From: Halobacteriovorax sp.
Lineage (GTDB): Bacteria > Bdellovibrionota > Bacteriovoracia > Bacteriovoracales > Bacteriovoracaceae
Assembly (NCBI GenBank): GCA_002686115.1
Contig: NZAF01000089.1
Coordinates: 1 to 6,144, forward strand
Direction: 5' to 3'
DNA: 6,144 nt
The notes beneath the pieces were generated by a model. It did no database searches. It was not told where the DNA came from and saw nothing but the letters and a program-made list of their open reading frames with translations. The position numbers were made by a program, and so were the translations under genes. This document shows, one piece after another, positions 1 through 5,152 of the stretch (positions are counted from its first letter, which is position 1; each line of letters opens with the position of its first letter).

Positions 1-11
1 GGAATTTTATA

Positions 12-482
12 GTGGCCTTAGATGAAAAAGAAGTGAAGATTTGGATCGATGCAGATGCATGCCCAAAAGTTATCAAAGAGGTCGTTTATAAGTTCTCTTC
101 TCGTCTAAGAATCCCTGTCGTTTTAGTCGCAAATTCATATATGAATATCCCACATGACGAACTTATTACATTCGTAAAAGTAGATAGTGGAACTGATGTT
201 GCAGATATGTATATTGCTAATCATTCTACTGAAAATGATCTTATTATTACCGCAGATATTCCTCTCGCTAGTGAAATCGTTAAGAAAGGTGCATTAGCTA
301 TTAACCCCAGGGGTGAGCTCTATGATGAAGATAATATCTCAGAGCGTCTCTCAATGAGGGATTTCATGAAAGACCTTAGAGATAACGGACTGGTCACTGG
401 TGGACCAGATGCATTTAGCTCCAAAGATAAAATTACTTTTACAAATACCTTAAATAAGATTCTTACTAAAAAAGGCTTTTAA
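12..482 (+). CDS. YaiI/YqxD family protein (UPF0178, DUF188)
   Basis: This 156-aa protein belongs to the UPF0178 family of E. coli YaiI and B. subtilis YqxD, small cytosolic PIN-like proteins with no established biochemical role. Visible family signatures in order are IWIDADACPK (about residues 10-19, with acidic D13 and D15), TDVADMYIA (about 61-69), LIITADIPLA (about 76-85), a NPRG motif near residue 98, and the C-terminal TGGPDAFSSKDK block. Length is normal for the family. The GTG at 12 has a GGA element at 1-3 as a modest ribosome site. An internal GTG at 33 would give a protein beginning MKIWIDADACP, closer to the usual family start, so the true start is uncertain. A TAG at 10-12 overlaps the GTG and could end an upstream gene in the same transcript. 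The stop overlaps that of the convergent lipoprotein gene. Confidence 0.93.
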   Translation: MALDEKEVKIWIDADACPKVIKEVVYKFSSRLRIPVVLVANSYMNIPHDELITFVKVDSGTDVADMYIANHSTENDLIITADIPLASEIVKKGALAINPRGELYDEDNISERLSMRDFMKDLRDNGLVTGGPDAFSSKDKITFTNTLNKILTKKGF

Positions 483-1123
483 AGTTTTTCATATGCAGCT
501 GGATCAAGAGTCTTAAGAAGATCTACTTCTGTAAGGCTACTTCTTTTGGCGTACTTCATTGTCTTATCTAATAGGACGGGACCACTTCTAATTGAAAAAA
601 TTGATCCATGTTTTGATAAAAGAGCAAGCCAATTAACGTCTAATTCATATGGGCCGTACTTAATATTTTCAAATTCGTAGACATGAATTTTACTTTTTGA
701 GACGTCTACTCTTATACCTTCATAGACCATTCCATCAAATACTAACTTAAAACCATCCTTATTATCTTCAATGGTATGAAAAGAGTCTTTAGTAAAAAAT
801 TTATTGAATGAATTTTTTTCTTTAGAGTTAAGAGCGCCTATAAGGTCGAGGAGTCCAGGTTCATATCTTTGGTAATATTGTTTCTTGTAGATAAACCCTT
901 TATCAATCTCTTCTTTGATTCTTTGTGCACGCTTATTAGGATTCGTTGATCTCCAACCACCAAAGTATTTCACAAGACCTTCTTTAAGCTCTCTGAGAGT
1001 GAGGTTATATTCTTTATCCTTAACGGCCTTTGAAGCTCTATTTTGTTTTTCTATGTACTTACTAATTGAACCGCAGCCAAAAAGTGAAACAAGCATAATA
1101 CTTATGAGAAAAGTTTTGATCAT
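479..1123 (-). CDS. Putative lipoprotein of unknown function
   Basis: This 214-aa protein starts with a lipoprotein signal peptide: positively charged MIK, a hydrophobic stretch at residues 4-15, and a lipobox LFGC with the lipidated Cys at position 17. Phe at -2 is not the commonest residue but is tolerated. The mature protein would be anchored to the inner or outer membrane from the periplasmic side. It has no further transmembrane segments, and its body is rich in Lys, Glu and Tyr. I recognise no domain or catalytic motif. The start is well supported by AGGAG on the minus strand (1129-1133), 5 nt before ATG. The gene is divergent from the DCC oxidoreductase gene and convergent with the YaiI gene, sharing the TTAA stop overlap, so it is probably transcribed alone. 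Confidence 0.85.
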   Translation of the reverse strand: MIKTFLISIMLVSLFGCGSISKYIEKQNRASKAVKDKEYNLTLRELKEGLVKYFGGWRSTNPNKRAQRIKEEIDKGFIYKKQYYQRYEPGLLDLIGALNSKEKNSFNKFFTKDSFHTIEDNKDGFKLVFDGMVYEGIRVDVSKSKIHVYEFENIKYGPYELDVNWLALLSKHGSIFSIRSGPVLLDKTMKYAKRSSLTEVDLLKTLDPAAYEKL

Positions 1124-1180
1124 GGTAACTCCTAACTCTCATATATTAGTTTATGAGTCACATCTAGTCGATTAAAATGA

Positions 1181-1209
1181 TTTAAAAGAAGAAATGATGT
1201 TTTTATAAT
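1181..1209 (+). promoter_or_regulatory. Sigma70-like promoter for the DCC oxidoreductase gene
   Basis: TTTAAA (1181-1186, 4 of 6 to the -35 consensus), a 17-bp spacer, and a perfect TATAAT (1204-1209). Transcription would start near 1216, giving a leader of about 47 nt before the ATG at 1263. This is the best promoter match in the divergent 1124-1262 region. No equally good promoter was seen on the minus strand for the lipoprotein gene. Confidence 0.55.
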
Positions 1210-1252
1210 AAGAAAATACTCTAGAGACTTAGCTAGTTATTTAAGGTATAAA

Positions 1253-1273
1253 ATGAATTGTAATGAACTTTGA
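1253..1273 (+). promoter_or_regulatory. Possible leader ORF overlapping the DCC gene start
   Basis: ATG at 1253 opens a six-codon frame (MNCNEL, stop TGA at 1271-1273) that runs over the start codon of the DCC gene at 1263. AAGG at 1243-1246 is 6 nt before this ATG, which is good spacing, but 16 nt before the DCC ATG, which has no Shine-Dalgarno sequence of its own. The ribosome may enter at the leader ORF and re-initiate. This is inferred from spacing alone, and the frame is short enough to arise by chance. Confidence 0.25.
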
Positions 1274-1673
1274 AAAAGATAAGAATATTGTATTTTTCGA
1301 CGGTTACTGTAATTTATGTAATACGACAGTAGATTTACTTATTAAAATAGATAGCAATGAATTACTTTTGTTCGCTCCTCTTAGTGGCAAAACATCAAGT
1401 GACTTAGGCATTCTCAATGAGTTTCCAAGTAGTGAGATGTCTATCATTTATTTTAGAAATAAAAATGATGTCTTTAATTATTCAGATGCAGTGATTGAGC
1501 TAAGCTCTGACCTATTTGTTTTTGGAAAAGCTCTTCTAGTTCTTAAGCTTATTCCTCGATTTATTAGAGATGCGATTTACTTAAATATTGCTAGAAATCG
1601 ATATCGCTTTTTCGGAAAAAAAGATACTTGTAGAATTCCAACTGAACAAGAATTAAATCGTTTTTTAGATTAA
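1263..1673 (+). CDS. DCC family thiol-disulfide oxidoreductase (DUF393)
   Basis: This 136-aa protein shows the hallmark of the DCC family: IVFFDGYCNLC near the N-terminus, holding the D-x-x-C-x-x-C pattern (D13, C16, C19) after which the family is named, in a thioredoxin-like fold. The C-terminal block ARNRYRFFGKKDTCRIPT is also typical and carries a third Cys (about residue 123). Family members, including B. subtilis YuxK, are predicted thiol-disulfide oxidoreductases; substrates are mostly unknown. There is no signal peptide, so it is probably cytosolic. Length matches the family. ATG 1263 is the only usable start because an in-frame TGA lies at 1254-1256, yet it lacks a clear ribosome site (see the leader ORF). 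The gene appears monocistronic; no convincing terminator was found after it. Confidence 0.92.
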   Translation: MNFEKDKNIVFFDGYCNLCNTTVDLLIKIDSNELLLFAPLSGKTSSDLGILNEFPSSEMSIIYFRNKNDVFNYSDAVIELSSDLFVFGKALLVLKLIPRFIRDAIYLNIARNRYRFFGKKDTCRIPTEQELNRFLD

Positions 1674-1767
1674 GAGCTTAATATTATAAGGTAACGAGAT
1701 TACAGGGAGTTACGCTTCTTGCTGTATTTTTTTGTGTAGCAGAGACTTGTGGGGCATTTGTGACACT

Positions 1768-1800
1768 TCAGCTTCATAGTCTAATATTATGGTAAGCTGA
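1768..1800 (+). promoter_or_regulatory. Hairpin over the ribosome-binding region of the solute-binding protein gene
   Basis: TCAGCTT (1768-1774) pairs with AAGCTGA (1794-1800), and the inner CATA (1775-1778) pairs with TATG (1788-1791), leaving a 2-nt bulge and a 9-nt loop. The 3' arm contains GGTAAG (1791-1796), the only Shine-Dalgarno-like element before the ATG at 1805. The hairpin ends 4 nt before the start codon, so it could limit ribosome access. A second pairing, CTTCATA (1772-1778) with TATGAAG (1804-1810), would cover the start codon itself. No U-tract follows, so it is not a terminator. Confidence 0.4.
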
Positions 1801-1804
1801 TATT

Positions 1805-2506
1805 ATGAAGTTATTTCTCATTATATTCATCTTTTTGACTTCAGTATTTGCTAAAGAGCCAAAAACTTTAACATGCTTTATAGCTAAAGGTTTTCCTCCA
1901 TTTCAGTTTGAAGATGAGAAAAATGTGGTTCGTGGAATTGATGTTGAAATCGCTAAACTTTTTAACAAACATAATACTGAAGGTATAAAAGTAGAATTAA
2001 GGGCCATGAAATGGTCTGATGCCATTGGAACTTTACTATATACGAATAAAGGAGATTGTATATGGGGAATGGAAATTACCAAAAAGAGAGTTAAACTTTT
2101 TGAGATGACCATGCCTCTATATGAAAGAGTATCAACTCTTTTTGTATTAAAAAAAAGTGATTACAAATCTATTGATGAACTTCAGAATAAGATAATCGGT
2201 GATGATAAAGACTCTGATATGAGTAACTACCTTAAGTCAAAAGATCTACGAGTTGCAGTGGTGAAAACTAAGGAAGAATCTTTTAAATCATTAATGTCTG
2301 GAAAATTTGCAGCGATAAGTGCTCCTTATCGAGTAGGTATATATTTATCTAAGAAACTTAAGACTCCCATTCGTGTTCTTAAAAAACATAAAAAAGGAAG
2401 AGGGGTGTCAGTAGCGACTAAAAGTGAAGATATAAGAAAACTTATAGAGAGCGGTCTAAAAGAAATACCAAAGCATGAACTTGATAAGGCCTTAAAGTCT
2501 TATTAA
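1805..2506 (+). CDS. Periplasmic solute-binding protein, family 3 (SBP_bac_3-like)
   Basis: This 233-aa protein has a Sec signal peptide (MKLFLIIFIFLTSVFA, likely cut after A16) and then a compact family-3 solute-binding fold. Recognisable segments are GFPPFQFED (29-37), the RGIDVEIAKLF helix (43-53), and WSDAIGTLLYTNKGDCIWG followed by ITKKRVKLFEMTMPLY (70-106), equivalent to the T-x-x-R ... D-F-S-x-P-Y block of amino-acid binding proteins, with R95 the likely ligand contact. The second half keeps SIDELQNKIIG (about 122-132) and a weak C-terminal lobe. Family members bind amino acids or small polar compounds. No ABC permease or ATPase lies nearby, so it may work with distant partners or serve as a sensor or scavenging protein. 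The start is fixed by the signal peptide; the ribosome site is weak and lies in a hairpin. Confidence 0.85.
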   Translation: MKLFLIIFIFLTSVFAKEPKTLTCFIAKGFPPFQFEDEKNVVRGIDVEIAKLFNKHNTEGIKVELRAMKWSDAIGTLLYTNKGDCIWGMEITKKRVKLFEMTMPLYERVSTLFVLKKSDYKSIDELQNKIIGDDKDSDMSNYLKSKDLRVAVVKTKEESFKSLMSGKFAAISAPYRVGIYLSKKLKTPIRVLKKHKKGRGVSVATKSEDIRKLIESGLKEIPKHELDKALKSY

Positions 2507-2507
2507 T

Positions 2508-2561
2508 GGAATTGAGCCTGTTTACATCTAATCTCATCACTTTCATGTCTTTTCAATGTCG
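2508..2561. repeat. Diverged direct repeat, copy A (left of the terminator)
   Basis: It starts 2 bp after the solute-binding protein stop codon. GGAATTGAGCCTG (2508-2520) matches 2729-2741 at 11 of 13 positions. The 21-nt segment 2541-2561 matches 2769-2789 at 18 of 21. The spacer shares a TCTCAT block but is 7 nt shorter than in copy B. TCA triplets recur at 2534, 2543 and 2553, giving 9- to 10-bp spacing like the array in copy B. Confidence 0.5.
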
Positions 2562-2591
2562 GGCGTAGCAATGTGGAGCCTTATTTTGCGC

Positions 2592-2623
2592 AAAAAAAAG
2601 CCGAGTGGGTTAACTCGGCTTTT
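2592..2623 (-). terminator. Strong intrinsic terminator, minus-strand oriented
   Basis: AAAAGCCGAGT (2596-2606) and ACTCGGCTTTT (2613-2623) form an 11-bp perfect stem with the 6-nt loop GGGTTA. On the minus strand it is followed by eight T residues (A8 at 2592-2599 on plus), so it best terminates minus-strand transcription, as expected behind the tRNA 3' end at 2658-2679. On the plus strand it has only a TTTT tail and may weakly end solute-binding-protein transcripts. Confidence 0.9.
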
Positions 2624-2657
2624 GATATCTTAGTCTCCGAAGAGATTAAAACTAAAA

Positions 2658-2679
2658 TGGCGGGAGTGAAGGGACTCGA
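2658..2679 (-). other. Displaced tRNA 3' end, proposed attachment site (att)
   Basis: Read on the minus strand, these 22 nt fit tRNA positions 55-76 exactly: T-loop TCGAGT (T55, C56, G57, A58), T-stem 3' strand CCCTT with the invariant C61, acceptor 3' strand CACTCCC, discriminator G73, then CCA. The expected 5' T-stem (AAGGG), anticodon arm and D-arm are absent upstream on that strand (2680-2760), so no tRNA can form. A terminator sits at the usual distance downstream. Tyrosine integrases commonly recombine in tRNA 3' ends and leave such a fragment at the far end of the island. The amino-acid identity cannot be read because the anticodon is missing; G73 fits Ser, Asp, Asn or Trp among others. 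Confidence 0.65.
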
Positions 2680-2728
2680 TTTACCCAGTTTTAAGACTTT
2701 TAATATTAACAACATAGGAATAATTACA

Positions 2729-2789
2729 GGAACTTAGCCTGACTTGATTCTCATGTCTTCTCATCGTTTTTCACGTTTTTTCACTGTCG
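2729..2789. repeat. Diverged direct repeat, copy B (island side)
   Basis: GGAACTTAGCCTG (2729-2741) and the segment 2769-2789 match copy A at 2508-2520 and 2541-2561. The two copies lie in the same orientation on either side of the terminator and tRNA fragment. Copy B is 7 nt longer in its centre because it carries an extra TTCTCAT unit. Confidence 0.5.
2746..2785 (+). repeat. Four phased TTYTCAY motifs, 10-bp period
   Basis: TTCTCAT (2748-2754), TTCTCAT (2758-2764), TTTTCAC (2768-2774) and TTTTCAC (2778-2784) recur at exactly 10-bp spacing, so they present on the same face of the helix. The array lies about 70-130 bp from the tRNA-end core. That placement fits integrase arm-type sites or a multimeric regulator's binding sites; neither is proven. 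Confidence 0.55.
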
Positions 2790-2790
2790 A

Positions 2791-2807
2791 CCGGAACAAA
2801 CCGGAAC
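2791..2807 (+). repeat. CCGGAAC pair, 10-bp spacing
   Basis: CCGGAAC occurs at 2791-2797 and 2801-2807 in direct orientation, one helical turn apart, immediately after the TTYTCAY array and just before the toxin-antitoxin operators. It is GC-rich against an AT-rich background. It is possibly another protein-binding site. Confidence 0.35.
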
Positions 2808-2811
2808 CTGC

Positions 2812-2852
2812 TTGATGTAAAATAGACATCAATCGATGTGAAAAAGTAATCA
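2812..2852 (+). promoter_or_regulatory. Operator/promoter unit 1 of the MNT-HEPN operon
   Basis: Three half-sites are laid out as TTGATGT (2812-2818), 7 nt, ACATCAA (2826-2832), TCGATGT (2833-2839), making the near-palindrome ACATCAATCGATGT (2826-2839). TAAAAT (2818-2823) resembles a -10 box inside the unit, but no good -35 lies 17 bp upstream. The 41-bp unit matches unit 2 at 36 of 41 positions, including its degenerate ribosome-site region (AAAAAGTAATCA). Confidence 0.65.
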
Positions 2853-2881
2853 TTGAGTCATTTTTATTATTGATATATAAT
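2853..2881 (+). promoter_or_regulatory. Promoter of the MNT-HEPN operon
   Basis: TTGAGT (2853-2858), a 17-bp spacer and a perfect TATAAT (2876-2881). Transcription would begin near 2888, inside the palindromic operator at 2884-2897, so a repressor bound there would block initiation. Confidence 0.7.
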
Positions 2882-2910
2882 AGACATCAATTGATGTTAA
2901 AAAGGAATCA
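2870..2910 (+). promoter_or_regulatory. Operator unit 2 of the MNT-HEPN operon
   Basis: TTGATAT (2870-2876), 7 nt, ACATCAA (2884-2890) and TTGATGT (2891-2897). The last two make a perfect 14-bp palindrome, ACATCAATTGATGT. The unit begins exactly 58 bp after unit 1 and overlaps the -10 box and start point. It ends in the functional ribosome site AAAGGA (2901-2906), 6 nt before the ATG. The likely ligand is the winged HTH of the first operon protein. Confidence 0.7.
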
Positions 2911-2912
2911 GG

Positions 2913-3500
2913 ATGGATTTATTAGAAAATATCTTCTTATCTAAAGCCAGAGCAGGAATTCTAAAGAAACTCTTTTTAGAAAGAGATAGGGAATACTATT
3001 TAAGAGAACTTGAAAGAGAAACAGGGGTTACTTATAAGGCCTTACATACTGATATTCATAGAATGCAGGAGTTAGACCTCATTTCTATGCGTGTAGATGG
3101 AAATAGAAATTACTTTAAGGCAAATACCAAACATCCACTATTTGAAGACTTTCATTCAATTGCTAATAAGGTTTATGGCCCTATTCCAAAACTTAAAGAG
3201 CTTTTTGAGAAACAAAATGGAATAGAATCTGCTTTTATCTTTGGCTCCTATGCAAAAGGGGAAACCCACGCAGGAAGTGATCTTGATCTTTTTATTATTG
3301 GAGATATTTCTGTAAGAAAGTTAAGTAATCTCTTATGGGAAGCGCAAAAAGAAATAACTTACGAGATAAATGATCACATCTATACTAAAAAGGACTTTAA
3401 AGCTAAAAGAAATAAAGACCACTTTTTAAAGTCTTTAAAAGATACAGAAAAGATTTTTCTAAAAGGAAATGAAGATGAGTTTAAAGAAATACTTAGCTAA
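2913..3500 (+). CDS. Winged-HTH MNT nucleotidyltransferase (antitoxin-like)
   Basis: This 195-aa protein has two domains. Residues 1 to about 75 form an ArsR/MarR-like winged HTH: helix YLRELERETG, a recognition helix in VTYKALHTDIHRMQELDLI, and a wing around SMRVDGNRNYFKA. Residues about 85-195 are a minimal nucleotidyltransferase with a perfect GS-x10-DxD signature (G111-S112, D123, D125); the third acidic residue is probably E151. In studied MNT-HEPN (MntA-HepT, type VII) pairs the MNT protein neutralises the toxin by transferring AMP to it. Here the HTH suggests that the same protein also represses its own operon through the ACATCAATTGATGT sites. The ribosome site AAAGGA is well placed. 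The gene overlaps the HEPN gene by 26 nt, the usual tight coupling of TA modules. Fusion of HTH to MNT recurs in families paired with HEPN proteins. Confidence 0.88.
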   Translation: MDLLENIFLSKARAGILKKLFLERDREYYLRELERETGVTYKALHTDIHRMQELDLISMRVDGNRNYFKANTKHPLFEDFHSIANKVYGPIPKLKELFEKQNGIESAFIFGSYAKGETHAGSDLDLFIIGDISVRKLSNLLWEAQKEITYEINDHIYTKKDFKAKRNKDHFLKSLKDTEKIFLKGNEDEFKEILS

Positions 3501-3939
3501 GAAAGATTCAAGGCTTCAGGTATTAATAAAAGAAGAAAAGACCTCTAAAAAAGAAATAGATGATCTCTTTGCGATCGTTCATAGAGATATTAAAAGTAGC
3601 GAAGAAGCTTCTAATTTAAATTTAGACTGGCAATTTGGAATTGCCTATAATGCTGCATTAAAGCTCTGTGTAATACCAATTAGAGCTTCAGGGGTTAGAG
3701 TAACTGGAGGTCCTCATCACTATATATCAATTTTGTGTCTTCCTTATTATCTAGGAGAAAGGTTTGAAAAAGATGCCATCTATCTCAATCGTTGTCGCCG
3801 AGTTAGAAATAGGGTTGAATATCATTCAGTAGGTGGTGTTAGCGAGAGTGATGTCAAAGAATTAATTGAATTTTGCAAGGAGTTACTTGATAGTGTAAAT
3901 GAATGGATTTACGCAAATCACACTGAGCTTATGAAGTAG
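3475..3939 (+). CDS. HEPN-domain protein, probable toxin of the MNT pair (SAV_6107-like)
   Basis: This is an all-helical protein of 154 aa counted from ATG 3475. Its central LDWQFGIAYNAALKLC helix, the GVRVTGGPHH loop and the RRVRNRVEYHSVGGVSESDV segment resemble the SAV_6107-type HEPN domain. HEPN toxins are usually RNases using an R-x4-6-H motif. Here R111-N112 lead to Y116-H117, so Tyr occupies the usual RNxxxH histidine position and His follows one residue later. The R-x4-H-x-Y tyrosine that is AMPylated in HepT is absent (H-S-V instead). I prefer ATG 3475 to ATG 3469 because AAAAGGA (3461-3467) lies 7 nt before 3475 but only 1 nt before 3469. It is co-transcribed with the MNT gene. The toxin role is inferred from pairing and fold. 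Confidence 0.82.
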   Translation: MSLKKYLAKKDSRLQVLIKEEKTSKKEIDDLFAIVHRDIKSSEEASNLNLDWQFGIAYNAALKLCVIPIRASGVRVTGGPHHYISILCLPYYLGERFEKDAIYLNRCRRVRNRVEYHSVGGVSESDVKELIEFCKELLDSVNEWIYANHTELMK

Positions 3940-4004
3940 TTTTCTTGTAAAGAATGTCCAATCGATAAAATAAAATCATCCTTATTTTTTTTGAAAGAAC
4001 GTGA

Positions 4005-4991
4005 TTAATGGATCTTACTCTTGAAAGATCTAAAGTACAAATCAGGATTATAAATCCAATCATCGTTTTCTAGGGCATTATCAAGCTCATTTTCAATTTC
4101 ACCTTTTATAATAAGTAAAACTGCCTCAATTGCATTTTTCACATCTCCATTACTCAATGCTGGGGATATCAGTGAGTTCCAAATAGCCTCTCTTACTCCT
4201 GAATAAAGACAATGGTCTCCCTGTGTATCATTTAGGCATTCACTACTATATTTCATACTACGGCATGGTATAGCTACTTTAAGCAGATCGTATAATGCAT
4301 TACTTGTAGCTTCTGGGTCATTTAAAACAGCTGCTGCTACAATATCAGCAAACAGCTCGTGATAAGGCGCAGCTAGCCTTGTCAGGATAAATATCTTCTT
4401 TTTATTATTTTTGTACCAATCTTCCATCTCTAATTTTGTCTTTCTAATATCAGAAAAAATATTCGAGTTTTCAGCATTCCATTTTAAGCATTCTGGACTT
4501 TCACACTTTCCTGTATCTGAAAGCAGGCTATTTCTCTCTAGAAGTGTGTTAAATAGCGAGTCTTTCTTCCTATCTAAATCATAAAGGTTAGAGAAATAAC
4601 TTATCTCTTTAAGTAAATATTGATGAAAAATACTATGCCCAACTTCATGAATAAATATTGCATCGACATGTTTACTAACTTCCGGCATATCTTTATTAAA
4701 GCCCATGTTAACATGATTAAAGTCAATATCATTTTTTCCTTTTTTAGGTTTCCTTTTTGAAAGAAATAGATTTACTCCATATAGATTAATAGGCGAAACG
4801 CTTCTGACTTCTCCCAAGAGATCATCAAATCTTTTAGCATCGTCGCATTGATAATCTGGAAATTCCTCAATATTAGAATTATCTATCGATACATAATTGA
4901 AATGTTCAAACTCATAGCACTTAAAGCTCTTTTTGCCTGCAAGTGAAAGTGTTGAACACAGAGTAAGTAATATGAAAAAAATTGTTCTCAT
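4005..4991 (-). CDS. Secreted HExxH metallopeptidase-like protein
   Basis: This 328-aa protein has a Sec signal peptide (MRTIFFILLTLCSTLSLA, likely cut after A18). The mature part carries HEVGH (H115-E116-H119) within a hydrophobic helix AIFIHEVGHSIFH, a zincin signature. A second helix, APYHELFADIVAAAV (208-222), lies about 95 residues later and could supply the third zinc ligand (E212 or D216), as in gluzincin-type enzymes. Seven Cys in the mature protein, clustered at 163/168 and 243/252/261, suggest disulfides and a periplasmic or extracellular location. I do not recognise a named family. Unlike many zincins there is no visible large propeptide. No Shine-Dalgarno precedes the ATG; the upstream bases are AATTTAAAT. 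The gene is convergent with the HEPN gene, 65 bp away, so it is transcribed alone. Confidence 0.78.
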   Translation of the reverse strand: MRTIFFILLTLCSTLSLAGKKSFKCYEFEHFNYVSIDNSNIEEFPDYQCDDAKRFDDLLGEVRSVSPINLYGVNLFLSKRKPKKGKNDIDFNHVNMGFNKDMPEVSKHVDAIFIHEVGHSIFHQYLLKEISYFSNLYDLDRKKDSLFNTLLERNSLLSDTGKCESPECLKWNAENSNIFSDIRKTKLEMEDWYKNNKKKIFILTRLAAPYHELFADIVAAAVLNDPEATSNALYDLLKVAIPCRSMKYSSECLNDTQGDHCLYSGVREAIWNSLISPALSNGDVKNAIEAVLLIIKGEIENELDNALENDDWIYNPDLYFRSFKSKIH

Positions 4992-5152
4992 ATTTAAATT
5001 AGTAGCAATAATTATGCCTAATAAAACTCTGTAATAACAGATATATAAAAGTGATAAACTTTTGAACTTTTAGACAACTGTATAAAGATATGTCGGATCA
5101 TTGATGTTATTTCAAATAATTACATGGATTTGTATAGGTGAAAAAAGTCCAA

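Noticed and set aside
915..1175. An 86-codon plus-strand open frame opposite the lipoprotein gene
   Set aside because: It lies antisense to the lipoprotein start and signal peptide, which has a good ribosome site and lipobox. The plus-strand frame has no family resemblance and ends in intergenic DNA.
1679..1795. Near-identical TAATATTAT(AA)GGTAA at 1679-1694 and 1782-1795 as a meaningful direct repeat
   Set aside because: The sequence is simple and AT-rich, occurs only twice, and resembles generic -10 elements, so chance similarity is likely.
1903..2112. A 69-codon minus-strand open frame inside the solute-binding protein gene
   Set aside because: It is fully nested in a clearly recognisable family-3 binding protein and has a low-complexity composition typical of a shadow frame.
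2812..2910. CRISPR-like repeats
   Set aside because: Only two copies, diverged, with an 17-nt gap and containing promoter and ribosome-site elements; no further repeats or cas genes.
3985..3992. T8 run between the HEPN and metallopeptidase genes as an intrinsic terminator
   Set aside because: No GC-bearing stem precedes the T-run; only a 5-bp TTCTT/AAGAA pairing lies about 30 nt upstream.
5101..5107. TTGATGT near the metallopeptidase gene as a third operator for the HTH-MNT protein
   Set aside because: It is a single 7-nt half-site with no palindromic partner, and such a match is expected by chance in 6 kb of AT-rich DNA.
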